Assembly: GCA_949752735.1 (NCBI GenBank)
Contig: OX457037.1
Coordinates: 36,632,096-36,696,095 of the forward strand
Reading direction: 5' to 3'
DNA: 64,000 nt
Source: Lumbricus terrestris
Taxonomy: Eukaryota; Annelida; Clitellata; Crassiclitellata; Lumbricidae
Part shown: positions 22,125 to 33,324 of the stretch, one piece after another
Numbering within the stretch: position 1 is the first letter of the stretch
Layout of the letters: every line of letters begins with the position of its first letter
The notes under the pieces: model-generated
What the model was told of the DNA's origin: nothing
Database searches by the model: none
What the model saw: the letters and a program-made list of their open reading frames with translations, nothing else
Made by a program: the position numbers and the translations under genes

Positions 22125-23055
22125 ACGAAAAAATTACTTTTCAACCTCTGGCTTTAAAAGTGAATGCAATACCAGCTTGAATGACAACCGGTAGAAAATA
22201 ATCATGAAAATTAATCACAGTCATTATAAAATTTCCCAAATAAACTGCATGCAAAACACATCAATGTTATCTGATCTCAGAAGCAAAGGCTCAAGCATAA
22301 ATGTCATATTGCTATCTAACCTCATATAGAATTTACGAATTCAGAAATAAAAACATTATTAGTCTATTAGATCAATGAGAACAAGATTCAAAGGTTTTTC
22401 AACAAGCGGCCTGTTCAATTTAAATGTGTACATTAAATGCACAAAATACTACGCACAATATATGAACATGTCAAATATGTATACAATATACATATACATT
22501 CATATATTTGACATGTTATATATGCATATAAATATATACAATACATTATGATACACATGTCCATTTGTTCACAAGTCCATCTGACTGTCCATCCGTACAT
22601 ATATGTATATTATATTTATCTGTTTATTTATTGCATATTATGACAATGATGATGATGGCACTGTTCTGTGACATCTATACCATTCAAGCATTACAGGTGC
22701 AGTGACTAAGATTAAATTGCAGCGGTGACCTATGATGCAAAAAAAATAATCAAACATTGCTAGACTAGCTATCATACATACAATTGCATACCAGCCAAGA
22801 TATAACACTAAGCACCAGCTATAACACAGCCTGAGACAATGCCCTTAAGAGATGAAAAATATTAAGAGGCTCCGTGCCTGCCATTTTTACCACCCTCTGA
22901 AATTAAAAAGCCAGTGCAAGGCTGGATATGGAGAGCCTCCTGGGTCATGTCTTCTACCCCTTCAAGCACAACACTCGGATGGGAAATACCATAGCAGGCG
23001 TGGTCATTGTTTTCCTGGGCTTCAGTGACCACCCGTGCTGTGTATTTGAAAGTGC
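22125..23055. other. Intron, AT-rich, nothing recognised
   Basis: An imperfect AT hairpin around ACATGTCAAATAT / ATATTTGACATGT (22469-22517) is the only structure. A GC-richer segment at 22862-23055, abutting a microsatellite, has a 66-codon minus-strand frame without recognisable similarity. Confidence 0.4.
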
Positions 23056-23066
23056 TCCTCATTCCC

Positions 23067-23067
<1 letters not shown>

Positions 23068-23132
<65 letters not shown>

Positions 23133-23133
23133 C
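23068..23133. repeat. (ACTT)n microsatellite
   Basis: An uninterrupted TTAC/ACTT array of about 16 units is present. Confidence 0.95.
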
Positions 23134-23654
23134 ACCTACATGCCAGGTTATGAAATATGTATAGACTGCAGTCGCTCGCATACAGAAGCAGTCAGACATG
23201 ATATGTGTAATTCATATAGCAGTTCTTCAAGACTTCTACAAATGAGCAACCTTCAATGTTTTGAGAGAGAGGCAAAGAAATAATTATGTAGACTTTAGTC
23301 ACAGAGAAAAATGGTGCCATGACAAAAACGGTGCAGTGGGGCATGGTATTAGGAATAGGTATCGCAATGCAAAATAGTAGTCATCCCCAGACACTATCAA
23401 ACATTCAGATCTGATTCGGGACAACAATGGGGTCAAAGACAAAGTAACAGAACTGTTTCCAATATTCACACAACTAACATCTTTCATGTAGACCATCACT
23501 ATAATTATTAATATCATTATCATTATTGTTAAAATCATCACCATTTATCATCATAATTATCATTATTATTTGTATCATTATCACTATTAATCTTATTATT
23601 TGTAGTAATAGCAGTAGCATCAGTATATATAGTATTATTATTATTATTATTATT

Positions 23655-23879
23655 GTACCTGTGCTGTCCGTCCCAGGCCGTAGATTCCTTCGCTCTGCTA
23701 CGCATGGTGACCTGGTTGTCCCTAGGGCTCGATCTTCCACAGTGCTACATAGAAGCTTTGCTATGGTTGGTCCGTCTTTCTGGAATAAGTTACCTATTAG
23801 TCTCCGCAATGAACTTCTTTGTATTTCTTTGCCCCTTTTCCGCAAGCGTTTGAAAACCATTCTCTTTGATTGTGGTTAG
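23655..23879 (+). pseudogene. LINE reverse transcriptase, C-terminal end
   Basis: An open frame ends in TAG and carries a highly characteristic non-LTR retrotransposon C-terminus: GRRFLRSATHGDLVVPRARS, then HRSFAMVGPSFWNKLPISLR and FRKRLKTILFD. It is a 5'-truncated insertion whose upstream side merges into an ATT microsatellite. The frame is intact, so the copy is fairly young. Directly downstream comes the same GGGAGCGCCTCTGAG / GGCGCTATATAAATG tail that ends the SINEs, which identifies this LINE type as the likely source of the SINE tail. The motif is typical of L2/CR1-type elements, but the clade call is tentative. Confidence 0.85.
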
Positions 23880-23962
23880 GTGTCAGGTCGGGAGCGCCTC
23901 TGAGGAGTTCTCTTGAAGCGGCGCTATATAAATGTACGATTACAATTACAATTATTATCATT
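23880..23962 (+). repeat. LINE 3' UTR and tail shared with the SINEs
   Basis: After the LINE stop codon comes GGTCGGGAGCGCCTCTGAGG, then CTTGAAGCGGCGCTATATAA and an (ATTACA)-like tail. The identical arrangement ends each SINE copy in this window. Confidence 0.85.
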
Positions 23963-23964
23963 AT

Positions 23965-25255
23965 GCTCATCAGTGCGTTTGCAGGTGGTTCAATAACGCA
24001 CATACTTACCTACTTGCTTTATCATCATGCATAAATTTATTCAATGTGACCAACCAATGTCAGTCAACAGAGCTAAAGGTGTATGAGTGAAGAATGTTCT
24101 GAAAAAACACAACACAGCACCCATCCTGGGGATGCTCTACCCGTACTCTTCACATTGTAGGGCTATCGTAACATAACCACTCAACTAAATTCAGTCCATA
24201 CTTCTGTACTCTGCGGATATAAACTAGTGGGAGCAAAATATATCTGCCTTAGCTAAATATATCTATAATTATATATGCATGAGTTAATCTAAATCTGTAA
24301 TCCACCTTATCTAAACCACACAGACCCACCAGGGAAACTCCTGAAGCAAAACGGAAGAGGATGCCAAGACAAAAGGGGAGGCATTTGAACGCCAGAGTTT
24401 ATGCCGCAGGTCTTGGCATGAAGAGATCTTGACATGGCAAACCTGCCTGCAGAGGATTTAGCATATGTGGCACCCAGAGCAGCACATCCAAAGACACTGA
24501 CCTTCTTCTCCAGCACTCACATAAAGCACAAGAAATGCACTTTGGGATGGAGTGATCCAGACAATAAAACCTTAGCGCCTTTGTTCACTTTTATAGCTCC
24601 CGCAAAACAAAGCCCTGAATGAATCGCAGTATTTTTTTGAAAACGACAGAGGCCTGAAAGACAATTAAAGTTTACAGGGAAAGAGCAAATAACTTCTATA
24701 TCATTGATTCGTAATTAAACTGCTTGCAAGGTATTCCTTGATGACGCACCAAAAATAAACAGATGCAAATAGGTATCAGTCATGGGTACACCAGAGTCAG
24801 GAATGTCAGCAAAATCACAGAACACAGGAAACAACACTCATCTTAATGGAGAAGTTTTATCGGCATGAAAACTCTTGAGCCGATCATAGACATGAGCAGA
24901 TTCACAAAACAATGACACAAAAATCTGATCCCATCACAAGGAGATAAATGCCGTCAGAATGAGACTATGCAGTATGCAACTCAAAATTGCACTGTAAAGT
25001 GAACATAGCAGACAAAACAAAAATGCAGAATGTTCTGGAAAAAAGTTCTGCTGAACACAATTCGTCTTAGTTTATATTACAGGATCTGACAACCATTTCC
25101 TATTAGATCAGTGACCAAATATGGACTGCATTAAACCGCATTAATACCGAAGAGCCCACATGCTTTGAAAATATAATCATTTCCTGTGGATTGTTCTAAT
25201 TTTCGGCATGAACCACGGTTTTAAACTGCGTTATAACATCCTATAAGATAGCACA
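23965..25255. other. Intron, nothing recognised
   Basis: No coding exon of the collagen gene could be identified here. A 69-codon minus-strand frame at 24307-24516 has no recognisable similarity. Confidence 0.4.
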
Positions 25256-25260
25256 ATATA

Positions 25261-26254
25261 CACCGTGAGGCATAAAAAAGGAAGCCCCTAAAAAATCGTT
25301 ATTATTTAAACAATATTCAAACAATGTCAATGAAATTCAGGAAAGTTATAGCTAAAAAGCAGACAATGTAAAATAATTAACAGTTTTTACTCAAACTTTA
25401 CTCAAGCCTTTAGCTTCTACGCATGCGCGAAGTCGCTTGTGCCATTCTCGCAAGGCCGAGTCAATAATCCGCTGGTCAAGATCGTTCCAAGCTTGCATGA
25501 TTCGCTTACGAAGATCTTCAACATCACGGACCTTTGTTTTGTAGCCTACACCATTTCTTGCATGCATCCCCATATTGTATAATCGACGGGATTCAGATCT
25601 GGGCTGTTAGGGGCCATAGTGTAGGAGTTATGAAGTCAGAAGTTTCATTCGTCAGAAGTGCAACCGTTTCTCGAGCTCTATGCGCTGGATCACCATCTTG
25701 CTGGAAAATGTAAAATTCAGAGTGTTCTCAAATTTCAGGTAGAAGGCCTTTCGTGCGAAAACATTTCTGTAGTATGATTGGCCATTGATTTTTATCCCCG
25801 GTTTAACAAAGTCAATTGACGTGCACCCCAGAGAAGAAACACCGACTGACACCATCATGGATTTGCTAACGTTGGACGTGTGTGTAAAATGCGGTCGACT
25901 GCAATATCTCTCTTTCGAGTTTCAACTGATACATACAGAAGATCATTTTGAGTATTGCTACGAGAAGCAGGAAATGGTGTACAAAACAAAGGTCCGTGAT
26001 GTTGAAAATCTTCGTAAGAGCGCAAGCTTGGAACGATCTTGACCAGCGGATTATTGACTCAACCTTGCGAGAATGGCACAAGCGACTTCGCGCATGCGAA
26101 GAAGCTAAAGGCGGACAGTGTGTGCAAAAATTGTAAATTAGTTTACATTGCCTACTATTTAGCTATAACTTTCCTGAATTTCATTGACATTGTTTGAATA
26201 TTGTTAAAATAATGACGGTTTTTCCAGGGGCTTCCTTTTTTATGCCTCACGGTG
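25261..26254. mobile_element. Foldback mariner element with ~300-bp inverted arms and TA target duplication
   Basis: The ends are CACCGTGAGGCATAAAAAAG and CTTTTTTATGCCTCACGGTG, flanked by TA on both sides (25259-25260 and 26255-26256). The inverted match extends for about 300 bp on each side and includes the transposase C-terminal coding region, so that coding segment is present twice in opposite orientations. The middle (about 25580-25960) holds the rest of the catalytic domain on the minus strand. The N-terminal half of the gene has been replaced by a flipped copy of its 3' end. Confidence 0.9.
25391..25866 (-). pseudogene. Mariner transposase fragment, frameshifted
   Basis: Reading the minus strand gives MVSVGVSSLGCTSIDFVKPG, then FQQDGDPAHRARETVALLTN, then after a one-base slip NSPDLNPVDYTIWGCMQEMV. 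A C-terminal part follows, with WNDLDQRIIDSALREWHKRL ending near AEGK-like residues. The second and third catalytic Asp are visible (QQDG and NPVD), about 37 residues apart. The first Asp region is missing. Frameshifts make it non-functional. A second copy of the C-terminal part lies on the plus strand at about 25975-26110. Confidence 0.82.
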
Positions 26255-26259
26255 TATAA

Positions 26260-26990
26260 TTAATATCTTTAAAAGGGAATGGAATCCAGGACAGAAGTGA
26301 CATCGACCATGCAAGGTTCCGCCCATTCTCTGACACCATAGGCAATTGGGCAGAAACTGAACAAGGCTCAAGTAAACTGGCTGACAAGTTGTCTTGACGT
26401 AGCACACAGCAATTAAGATTTCTGCTTGCCCTCTGCCGCTAATCTCCAGGGATACGTTATGCAAAGTGCTCAGAAATGACTTCTACAGATGGAATGTGGG
26501 GTCTGAAGGTTTCCTCTGTGGCCTAAGGGGTTATTCACTGCCTCTGCTACAGGCTGCTCAAGGCGAATATAAAATCGTAATCATCATCTCCAAATTTCTA
26601 GAGCACCACTCAAAAGACAAGCGCAGGGCACCAGCTTATTCATGAGCGCAATATAAAAGTGGGACTAAGGAAAATATTCTATAGAGCTTTGCTGAAGAAC
26701 TTCACTGAATTTTTTTACGAACGAACCTAGAAACTGTAAAAGTCATCGTCTAATAATTTTGCTAGAGGACGCATCATAAGCAGATTGCAAGCCAAATTCA
26801 AATATTTAAAAGTCAAACGCCTTGCAATTAGATGCCCTTAAAGTTCATTGTCTTGAAAGTTATATACTTTTAAAGCGCCAAAACCTGATATCCAACACAA
26901 TTGAAGTAAATGAACTGATAGGAAACTTTGGATAAGGTGGTTAAATTGTACTCTCATTTAGAGACTACTTGAGAAATGGACTTATTAAAA
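26260..26990. other. Intron with a possible retroelement 3' end
   Basis: About 26275-26590 is GC-richer and ends GGCGAATATAAAATCGTAATC followed by ATC repeats, which looks like a LINE or SINE tail. No second copy is in the window. Beyond this nothing is recognised. Confidence 0.35.
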
Positions 26991-26995
26991 TCTGC

Positions 26996-27152
26996 TTGCA
27001 CTATGTGCCTAAATCAACAATAGTAAACAAAACAAATTCTGGGCTTAAAAACCTTTGGTTCACTCAAACAAGCATAACCAACATAGCACAAGGTTAAGCC
27101 CAGAATTTGTTTTGTTTACTAATTTTTATTTTATTTAGGTACATAGTGCAAG
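26996..27152. repeat. Small inverted-repeat (foldback) element
   Basis: The left arm has TTGCACTATGTGCCTAAAT and GTAAACAAAACAAATTCTGG. The right arm has the inverse (CCAGAATTTGTTTTGTTTAC and ATTTAGGTACATAGTGCAA). The arms are about 55 bp with a loop of about 45 bp. It is a MITE-like palindrome with no clear target duplication. Confidence 0.75.
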
Positions 27153-27154
27153 TG

Positions 27155-28150
27155 GAACTGTCATGTCATCACGACCTATTAGTTTCTCAATAAAACTAAT
27201 GCATATGTATATATACTATATATAAGAACAAGAGTAAGCAGAAGTCAATTGCCAGACAGAAGTTTTTAGCCATCTTAAGACAACATAAGCTGGCAAGTCT
27301 CGGGAAAAAAACATAGAGGAACTGTCTCTGGTAAAGTGTGCCCTCTGGAAATATCTAATCTCAAGGCCTTCCATTAAAACCCAGCTCTTGAAGTGCACAC
27401 GCACACACAGTGCACACCCACCTACCTCCCCCCCCACACAAACACATACACATACACACAAGCATGCACACACACAACGTGCTGACACACTCTGAGCGCA
27501 GAAGCACTGATTCCATACTATAGCTTGAACACTGGTGCTGGTTCACTCCTATCAGCTGCGACTCCATTTTTCTCACAAACCAAATAACCGGGAATGCCTA
27601 ACCTAGAATCTCGGAGCACAGTGAGCCATAAAACGCTCGGCCATCGAGAATGCACAAGCCAGCTGGAGCATGGCTGCTTCCATTAGAGGGATAGGACCAA
27701 AGCAGGATGATAGGTAACACTCAGCTTCATTTTGCAGACAAAACAATTGAAAATGTTATCAAATGCAGATACTTCAGGCCTTCCAGACCATCGCTTTAAA
27801 CAGTAACATTTAGAAATGCTATGAAAAATATTGAACTCATGAATGACTTATCTAAACAGCGCAGAGAGACTTATCTAGTAACTGAAGGACTCAACCGCAG
27901 ACAGCAGGCATACTCGCCTTAGTAGTACTTAGGACGACTTATCTCAATAGTAAAGGCTCAGCCTATTTGTAGAAAGACTACCGGCAGTCTTGTTTTTAAA
28001 CGGTAGAGACTCCACACATAGATTGTGACAAATCACTGAATTATTTAACACAACTGCGCAAACGACGCAAGAAATATTAGAGTGAAAGGCAAGAGAAGTT
28101 GACTGATAAAGTATATCAATATACTGGTAAGCATTTAGACATGTACAAGT
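27155..28150. other. Intron, nothing recognised
   Basis: The stretch contains a CA-rich patch near 27395-27480 and otherwise unassigned sequence. Confidence 0.35.
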
Positions 28151-28165
28151 ATCATATATGGATGT

Positions 28166-28285
28166 GTGAATGTGTATGTGTGTATGTGCGCATGTGTGCG
28201 TGTGGCAGTGTGCGCATGTGTGCGTAAGTTTTGTGTGTAAGTGTGTGTGTGTGTGTGTCCATGCGTGTGTGTCTGTGTGTGTGGA
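28166..28285. repeat. (TG)n microsatellite
   Basis: Imperfect GTGTGT/GCATGTGTG runs are present. Confidence 0.9.
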
Positions 28286-28419
28286 GTGACCTATTGCAGT
28301 TCAACATGATGTAACCTCACTGAATAAAACATCTAACAATGTGACAGGGCCATAATTACTTAAATTAAAATTGCATTTACAGATTGACATACCACTTAGC
28401 ACGACAGACATACAGGAGA

Positions 28420-28965
28420 CACTGCTGATTTGTCAAAACAAAAATAAAGACAAGACAAAACAATTTTCTAAGTAGTTATTTATGGAGAACAGGCAACAAC
28501 TCTTTGCCTATAGAAACAATAAATTGCTCAGTCCCAAAGTATAATGCAGCATGCAATTGTAATTGTAACTGCAATTGACACAAAACCAGGATGTGTCCAT
28601 AGTCTTTGAAAATCCTCTACTGTACAGACTTAATTGGAACTGTCTTCCACAGGAATCATGGTTTGAGCTCCTTAGCCTGCCTCTTCCCTGTTTCAGGCAC
28701 GACTGAAGAATAGCTCATTTCTTAGTGACAGCACTAATCTGGCATGGAGTGCCCAGTGCTTAAAGTGTGGAAAAATAAGTACCTGGACGCTCCTTAGCTT
28801 TCCAAAAGAAGTGCCTTTCCAGATTGTGCTGGCCAATTAATGGAAGCACTGTACAGACTTAATTGGAACTGTCTTCCACAGGAATGTGTAACTACTTAGA
28901 TATAATAACTACTTAGAACATTGTTTTGTCTTGTCTTTATTTTTGTTTTTGACAAATCAGCAGTG
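28420..28965. mobile_element. Inverted-repeat element with ~62-bp arms and an internal direct repeat
   Basis: The arms begin CACTGCTGATTTGTCAAAAC and end GTTTTTGACAAATCAGCAGTG (21 positions with one offset). They match inwards through AAATAAAGACAAGACAAAAC and CTAAGTAGTTAT. Inside, the segment ACAGACTTAATTGGAACTGT, followed by CTTCCACAGGAAT, is present twice in direct orientation (about 28623-28655 and 28853-28885). There is no coding capacity and no clear target duplication. Confidence 0.75.
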
Positions 28966-29072
28966 TCAGTAGTTCAGTAGTTCAATGTTCAGTAGTAATT
29001 ACAATTATATTTTTACACACACTGTCATCTTTCTATTGATTCTGATCGCTAAAATGCATCGTAGGCTCTAAC

Positions 29073-29144
29073 CACATCTGGTGAGTCACAAAGCGATTCA
29101 GCGAAGTCAGCATCCTTGTGGAAAATTAGCCACTGGATTCCACC
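29073..29144 (-). CDS. COL15A1/COL18A1-like: Collagen XV/XVIII-like exon: end of the TSPN domain
   Basis: This 72-bp, 24-codon exon was found by looking for the missing last strand of the TSPN fold. The acceptor is TACTTGTAG before GGT. It reads GGIQWLIFHKDADFAESLCD, then SPDV, with a probable donor GTTAGA (phase 0). TSPN domains end in F-x-G-x-I-x-x-L-x-I...C. Here the preceding exon ends KFV and this one supplies GGIQWLI plus the second conserved Cys, expected to pair with the Cys in FQDC of 35957-36504. An alternative donor two codons earlier would also keep phase 0. Without it the laminin-G-like sandwich would be incomplete. Confidence 0.85.
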
Positions 29145-29149
29145 CTACA

Positions 29150-29490
29150 AGTAACGAGACAAAACAAAAAAGTCAGTACTCAATGCAATGCAAAATCACT
29201 GATCCGGAAACTCTCTCTGTCTGAACACAAGCTCAAAAAATAATTCGGGTAGTCCAGTGTGAACATGCACGTTCAAAACCTACGGTTGAGGGCTGAGCCT
29301 ATACTACTGTCAATGTGTGGACGTACCTACAACATTTTCTGTAGATTACTTGACAGTCTATGGTGGTGCACCTTGCTGCAAAGACATACGTTTCCTGTGT
29401 AGAAGCTGAAGCCCAAGAAAGAACGTTGGCAAAGCAGTCATCTTATTGTTTTAACAGAACCAGAAACGTTGCTGTTCTATGCTAAGGAAG
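29150..29490. other. Intron, nothing recognised
   Basis: This is unassigned sequence between the second TSPN exon and the next repeat. Confidence 0.35.
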
Positions 29491-29494
29491 GGAA

Positions 29495-30265
29495 AAAAAT
29501 AATGCTGTGTTTCCGGTAACAGGGCTAAAAAAAATTGGGTAGGTAGGTCGAAAAATATTTTTATTTTGGTAAAATATTTTTGTACAGTGACTATACGAAA
29601 AATTATACCGAAATACTCTTTTTTTGCATATAGGTACACGCTGCAACAAAGTATGTGTTCTAAGCAAGTATAAACTGCCTATTTCCCTGTACCTAAAATT
29701 GCTCTAGAAAACAATTCTATTAATTTCTTTTTGTTGACATCCTTTCTGGTAAGATAAAGTGGGAAGGGTATGGGAAGATGAGCGCGAACAAAACATCACT
29801 GCTAGGGGTCGTTCCAGACTGATCGAGCCAGTGACTAGTTACACCTAGAGGTTGCTAGATTTATTTTCCATAGTCACCGTTAGAGGTGACTCAAGTGAGA
29901 ATGATAAGGCTAGAGGTTTCTCAAGACTGGCAACCAGGAAGTAGTTAGGCAGGCGTGAAACTCTAAGGCAATGTCAATGTAAATAAAAAAAATTACGCAA
30001 AATTTTCTGAGTCGCTGCAATAAAAGTGAGTCGGTTGGGTTACCGGGAACACAACATTTTTTGCCTAAGATCCAACTCTATACGGAAGGCAATGTCACCG
30101 TATTATGTCAAAAAATTTTGGGAAACAAAAATTTGTTACTAAAAAAAATTTTTTCATAACATTTTTTTTGGAATAAAATTTTTTTAGAAAATTATTTGAG
30201 TCGCGGCAATAAAAGAGGGTCGGTCGGGTTACTGGAAACACAACATTATTTTTTGTTTGCCTAAG
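29495..30265. repeat. Inverted-repeat element with nested duplication
   Basis: The left end has AATAATGCTGTGTTTCCGGT and the right end has the inverse with few changes (GTTACTGGAAACACAACATT). A third copy of the right-end block, GAGTCGGTTGGGTTACC followed by GGAACACAACATT, lies at about 30010-30060, so a related piece is duplicated internally. Poly-T-rich filler separates the blocks. Confidence 0.6.
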
Positions 30266-30361
30266 GAGAGAGGTCTATCAAGGTGCCATATAATTGTCTA
30301 GAAGCACTGTCAACAGGCACCCAGAAGCTTAGGTACCTGGATGAATAATAATTGCACCCAG

Positions 30362-30821
30362 GCCGGTGACACGAAACGGAGTATCCCCCCTGAAAGCTAT
30401 CCGGGGGGATGAATTAATCTATCCCCCCGGATGGAATTAACCGGTCTATACTATCCGGGGGGATAAGCCATTCTATCCCCTTTTTTGAAAAATGCGCATA
30501 ATAAAAAAATTTATGCTGTAATCAAAATTTAAAGTGACTCTAATTGTTTTAAATGTCCTAAGCAATGCTCAGATAAAGGCAACTCGAATTTATTTTAGTG
30601 ACTCTGAGTGTTCTTAAGTGTTTTAAATGTTTTAAGTGCTCTAAAAACAGGGCAAAACAAATTATCTAGTAGGAATAAACATACCTGTTAGTGGTATTGT
30701 TCAAAACAAAGCAGATGAAAATTAATTTGTAAAAAAAGACACACGGAAGCGTTTTTTTTGACTTTTTTAAATTTGGGGGGATACAATTAATACGGGGGAT
30801 ACTCTATTTCGTGACACCGGC
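30362..30821. mobile_element. MITE-like TIR element, 460 bp
   Basis: The termini are GCCGGTGACACGAAACGGAG and an inverted partner GAGTATCCCCC..., read on the right as CTCTATTTCGTGACACCGGC. The left side holds repeated palindromic TATCCGGGGGGAT / ATCCCCCCGGAT blocks. There is no coding capacity. The flanks show no convincing target duplication, so the superfamily is unknown. Confidence 0.75.
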
Positions 30822-31025
30822 ATGTACATCAATACCCAAAAACCTGGCTGAAGAATAAAACTGATCGATATGCTATTATTTCTAAACCAAAATTGGAAAA
30901 CATGATTTCTCTTTTCCAGCCTGCCAGCAGTAGCCTATGCGTGCTCTGCAAGACACTGTGACAGTGATGATTAAACATGAAACTATGCTTAAGAGAACAA
31001 GTCTGCACAATTAATAACTTGTGCT

Positions 31026-31095
31026 GCCCTTATTGAATAATAAAAATAATAATAATAATAATAATAATAAAATAATAATTATAATAAAATAATTT
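31026..31095. repeat. (AAT)n microsatellite
   Basis: An ATA/AAT array is present. A similar one with CAATAA variants follows at about 31402-31470. Confidence 0.9.
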
Positions 31096-31099
31096 TTAA

Positions 31100-31895
31100 C
31101 TTAACGCTTTAACGCTGTGGCTTTCACAGGGTCTTTTATTAAGCCCTTAATTGACATGGATGAGGGTGGTTGGACTCGCTAAAATTCACACAGCTTTTGT
31201 TCTGTTTGTCTGTTTGCAATATTATAATTATAATAATGATTTTCAGTCTGCATCCAGCGTTTCAACACTGTTGCCTGCAGGGGGGGAGGCAACATTCGTA
31301 AAGCAGCCACAGCTATCTGATTGACTGTCCATTCCTTACTCTATCCCTTACTCCATAGTCTTTTTAAATAAGTTCATACGTTGTCTTAATTGCCTTTTGT
31401 GATAATAATAATAATATTAATAATAATAACACTAATAATATCAATAACAATAATAACAAAAATAATAATACAGGTCTACATTGAGATACATCCATAAATA
31501 AACATTGTTACATGTGGACCCCACACATGGATCTCAGGAAGATTTGCACTGGTCAATAGTTCCATGGAAAGGATGGGTTCAGGCATTGTTGATGGATTGG
31601 CAGCAGCCTGGTTGGTGTGAGTCCATCCTTGTCTTGAGGTCTATAAAAACTGTTGAAATTTTTGGTTTCCATGGGAAAGCATAGTACAGTAAGAGGGTGA
31701 CTTCAGTGTACAATTATTGTGTTCATTCTGTAAATTTCTCCGTTTTGTCATTATAAAGAAGAAACTGAATTTTTGCAAGGTCTGTTTTGCTGCTGCTGCT
31801 GACATACTAGGTATCATAGCCTATGATTCAAGCCAGATCCTAGCATGTCACAAAATACATTCGTACGTACATACATGCCTATGCACATACACACA
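31100..31895. other. Intron, nothing recognised
   Basis: Contains the second AAT array and a CATA-rich end into which the next element is inserted. Confidence 0.35.
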
Positions 31896-31899
31896 CATA

Positions 31900-33076
31900 C
31901 AGGGTGTGCCAAAAAAAGAGACCCCCTAGGTTTTTTGCCAATATCTTGACCAAAAGTAAGAATTTCCAAATGAAATTTTAGAGGCTTATAGACAATTCAT
32001 ATTTACACATCATAGCCAGATTTCATAAAAATATTTCAAACGGTACAAAAGTTACACCACTTTTAGTAAGGTCACCCACCGTTTTTTGACGATTCAAAAA
32101 CGCGACGCAACAAAATTTAACAAAAAACCAATCTAATTATTCTGGCCAATATCTTGGCCAAAAGCAAGAATATCGAAATGAAATTTTACAGGCTTAAAGA
32201 CAATTCATATCTGCACATGGTGGTCAGATTCCATCAAAATATTGCGAACAGAACAAAAGCTATACCACTTTTAGGGAGGTCACCCACCGTTTTTTGACGA
32301 TTCAAAAACGAAACGCAACAAAAAAAGTTATAAAAACCACAAATTTTTTTCTCATCTCATATAATTGATAACATATAATCTTGATAATGCCAGATGATCA
32401 TTATTATTACTATTTAAAAAAGAAACAGGGTACCAGCGTAGCTGCGCGTCACTGAGAAGTCACTTAGCAAGATGACAATCAAATTAGCAAATAAGGAATC
32501 TGCGAATCTGTCAAATTAATCAACAGGTCCATCAAGAACCTTGCAAAGAGACTCAAAAGAAGTGTTGGCACTGGTGGTGGGCACATTGAACACAAGTTGT
32601 GAAGCACTACCAAGTTCATTTGACAACAGTTATTTGAGATCAGACTTAATAAAATCGTGTTTTTGTTACTTTTTGTCGCGTTTCGTTTTTGAATCGTCAA
32701 AAAACGGTGGGTGGCCTCACTAAAAGTGCTATAACTTTTGTCCTGTTTGAAATATTTTGATGAAATCTGAACACCATGTGCAGATATGAATTGTCTATAG
32801 GCCTGAAAAATTTCATTTCGATATTCGTACTTTTGGCCAAGATATTGGCAAAAAACCTAATTTTTTTGTGTTTCGTTTTTGAATCGTCAAAAAACGGGGG
32901 GTGACCTCACTAAAAGTGATATAACTTTTGTTCCGTTTGAAATATTTTGATGAAATCTGGCCATAATGTGTAAATATGAATTGTCTACAAGCCTGTAAAA
33001 TTTCATTTGGAAATTCCTACTTTTGGTCAAAATATTGGAAAAAACCTAGGGGGGGTCTTTTTTTTGGCGCACCCTG
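31900..33076. mobile_element. Large palindromic TIR element with TA target duplication, inserted in a CATA array
   Basis: The ends are CAGGGTGTGCCAAAAAAAG and an inverted partner finishing TTTTTTTGGCGCACCCTG, flanked by TA. Each arm is built of two direct copies of a roughly 200-bp unit: TTGCCAATATCTTG, then TTTCATTTG/C-like, then CACCCACCGTTTTTTGACG, then ATTCAAAAACG. The two arms are inverted to one another around a unique core at about 32345-32660. There is no transposase. The TA duplication and CAGGGTG terminus point to a mariner/Tc1-type non-autonomous element. Confidence 0.88.
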
Positions 33077-33320
33077 TACATACATGCATACATTCATACA
33101 TCCAAACATACTTGCATATACATACATGTACATAATAGATGTACAATTGCACATACATACATACATACATACATACTACATACATATATACATACATACA
33201 TACATACATACATACATACATACATACATACATAAAAACATGTATACATACATACATACATACATACATACCTATGCATACCTGCGATACGTACATACAT
33301 TACACATACATGTAGATAAA
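33077..33320. repeat. (CATA)n microsatellite
   Basis: Long CATA arrays continue from the same repeat found left of 31900, so the preceding element inserted inside this microsatellite. Confidence 0.95.
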
Positions 33321-33324
33321 ATAT

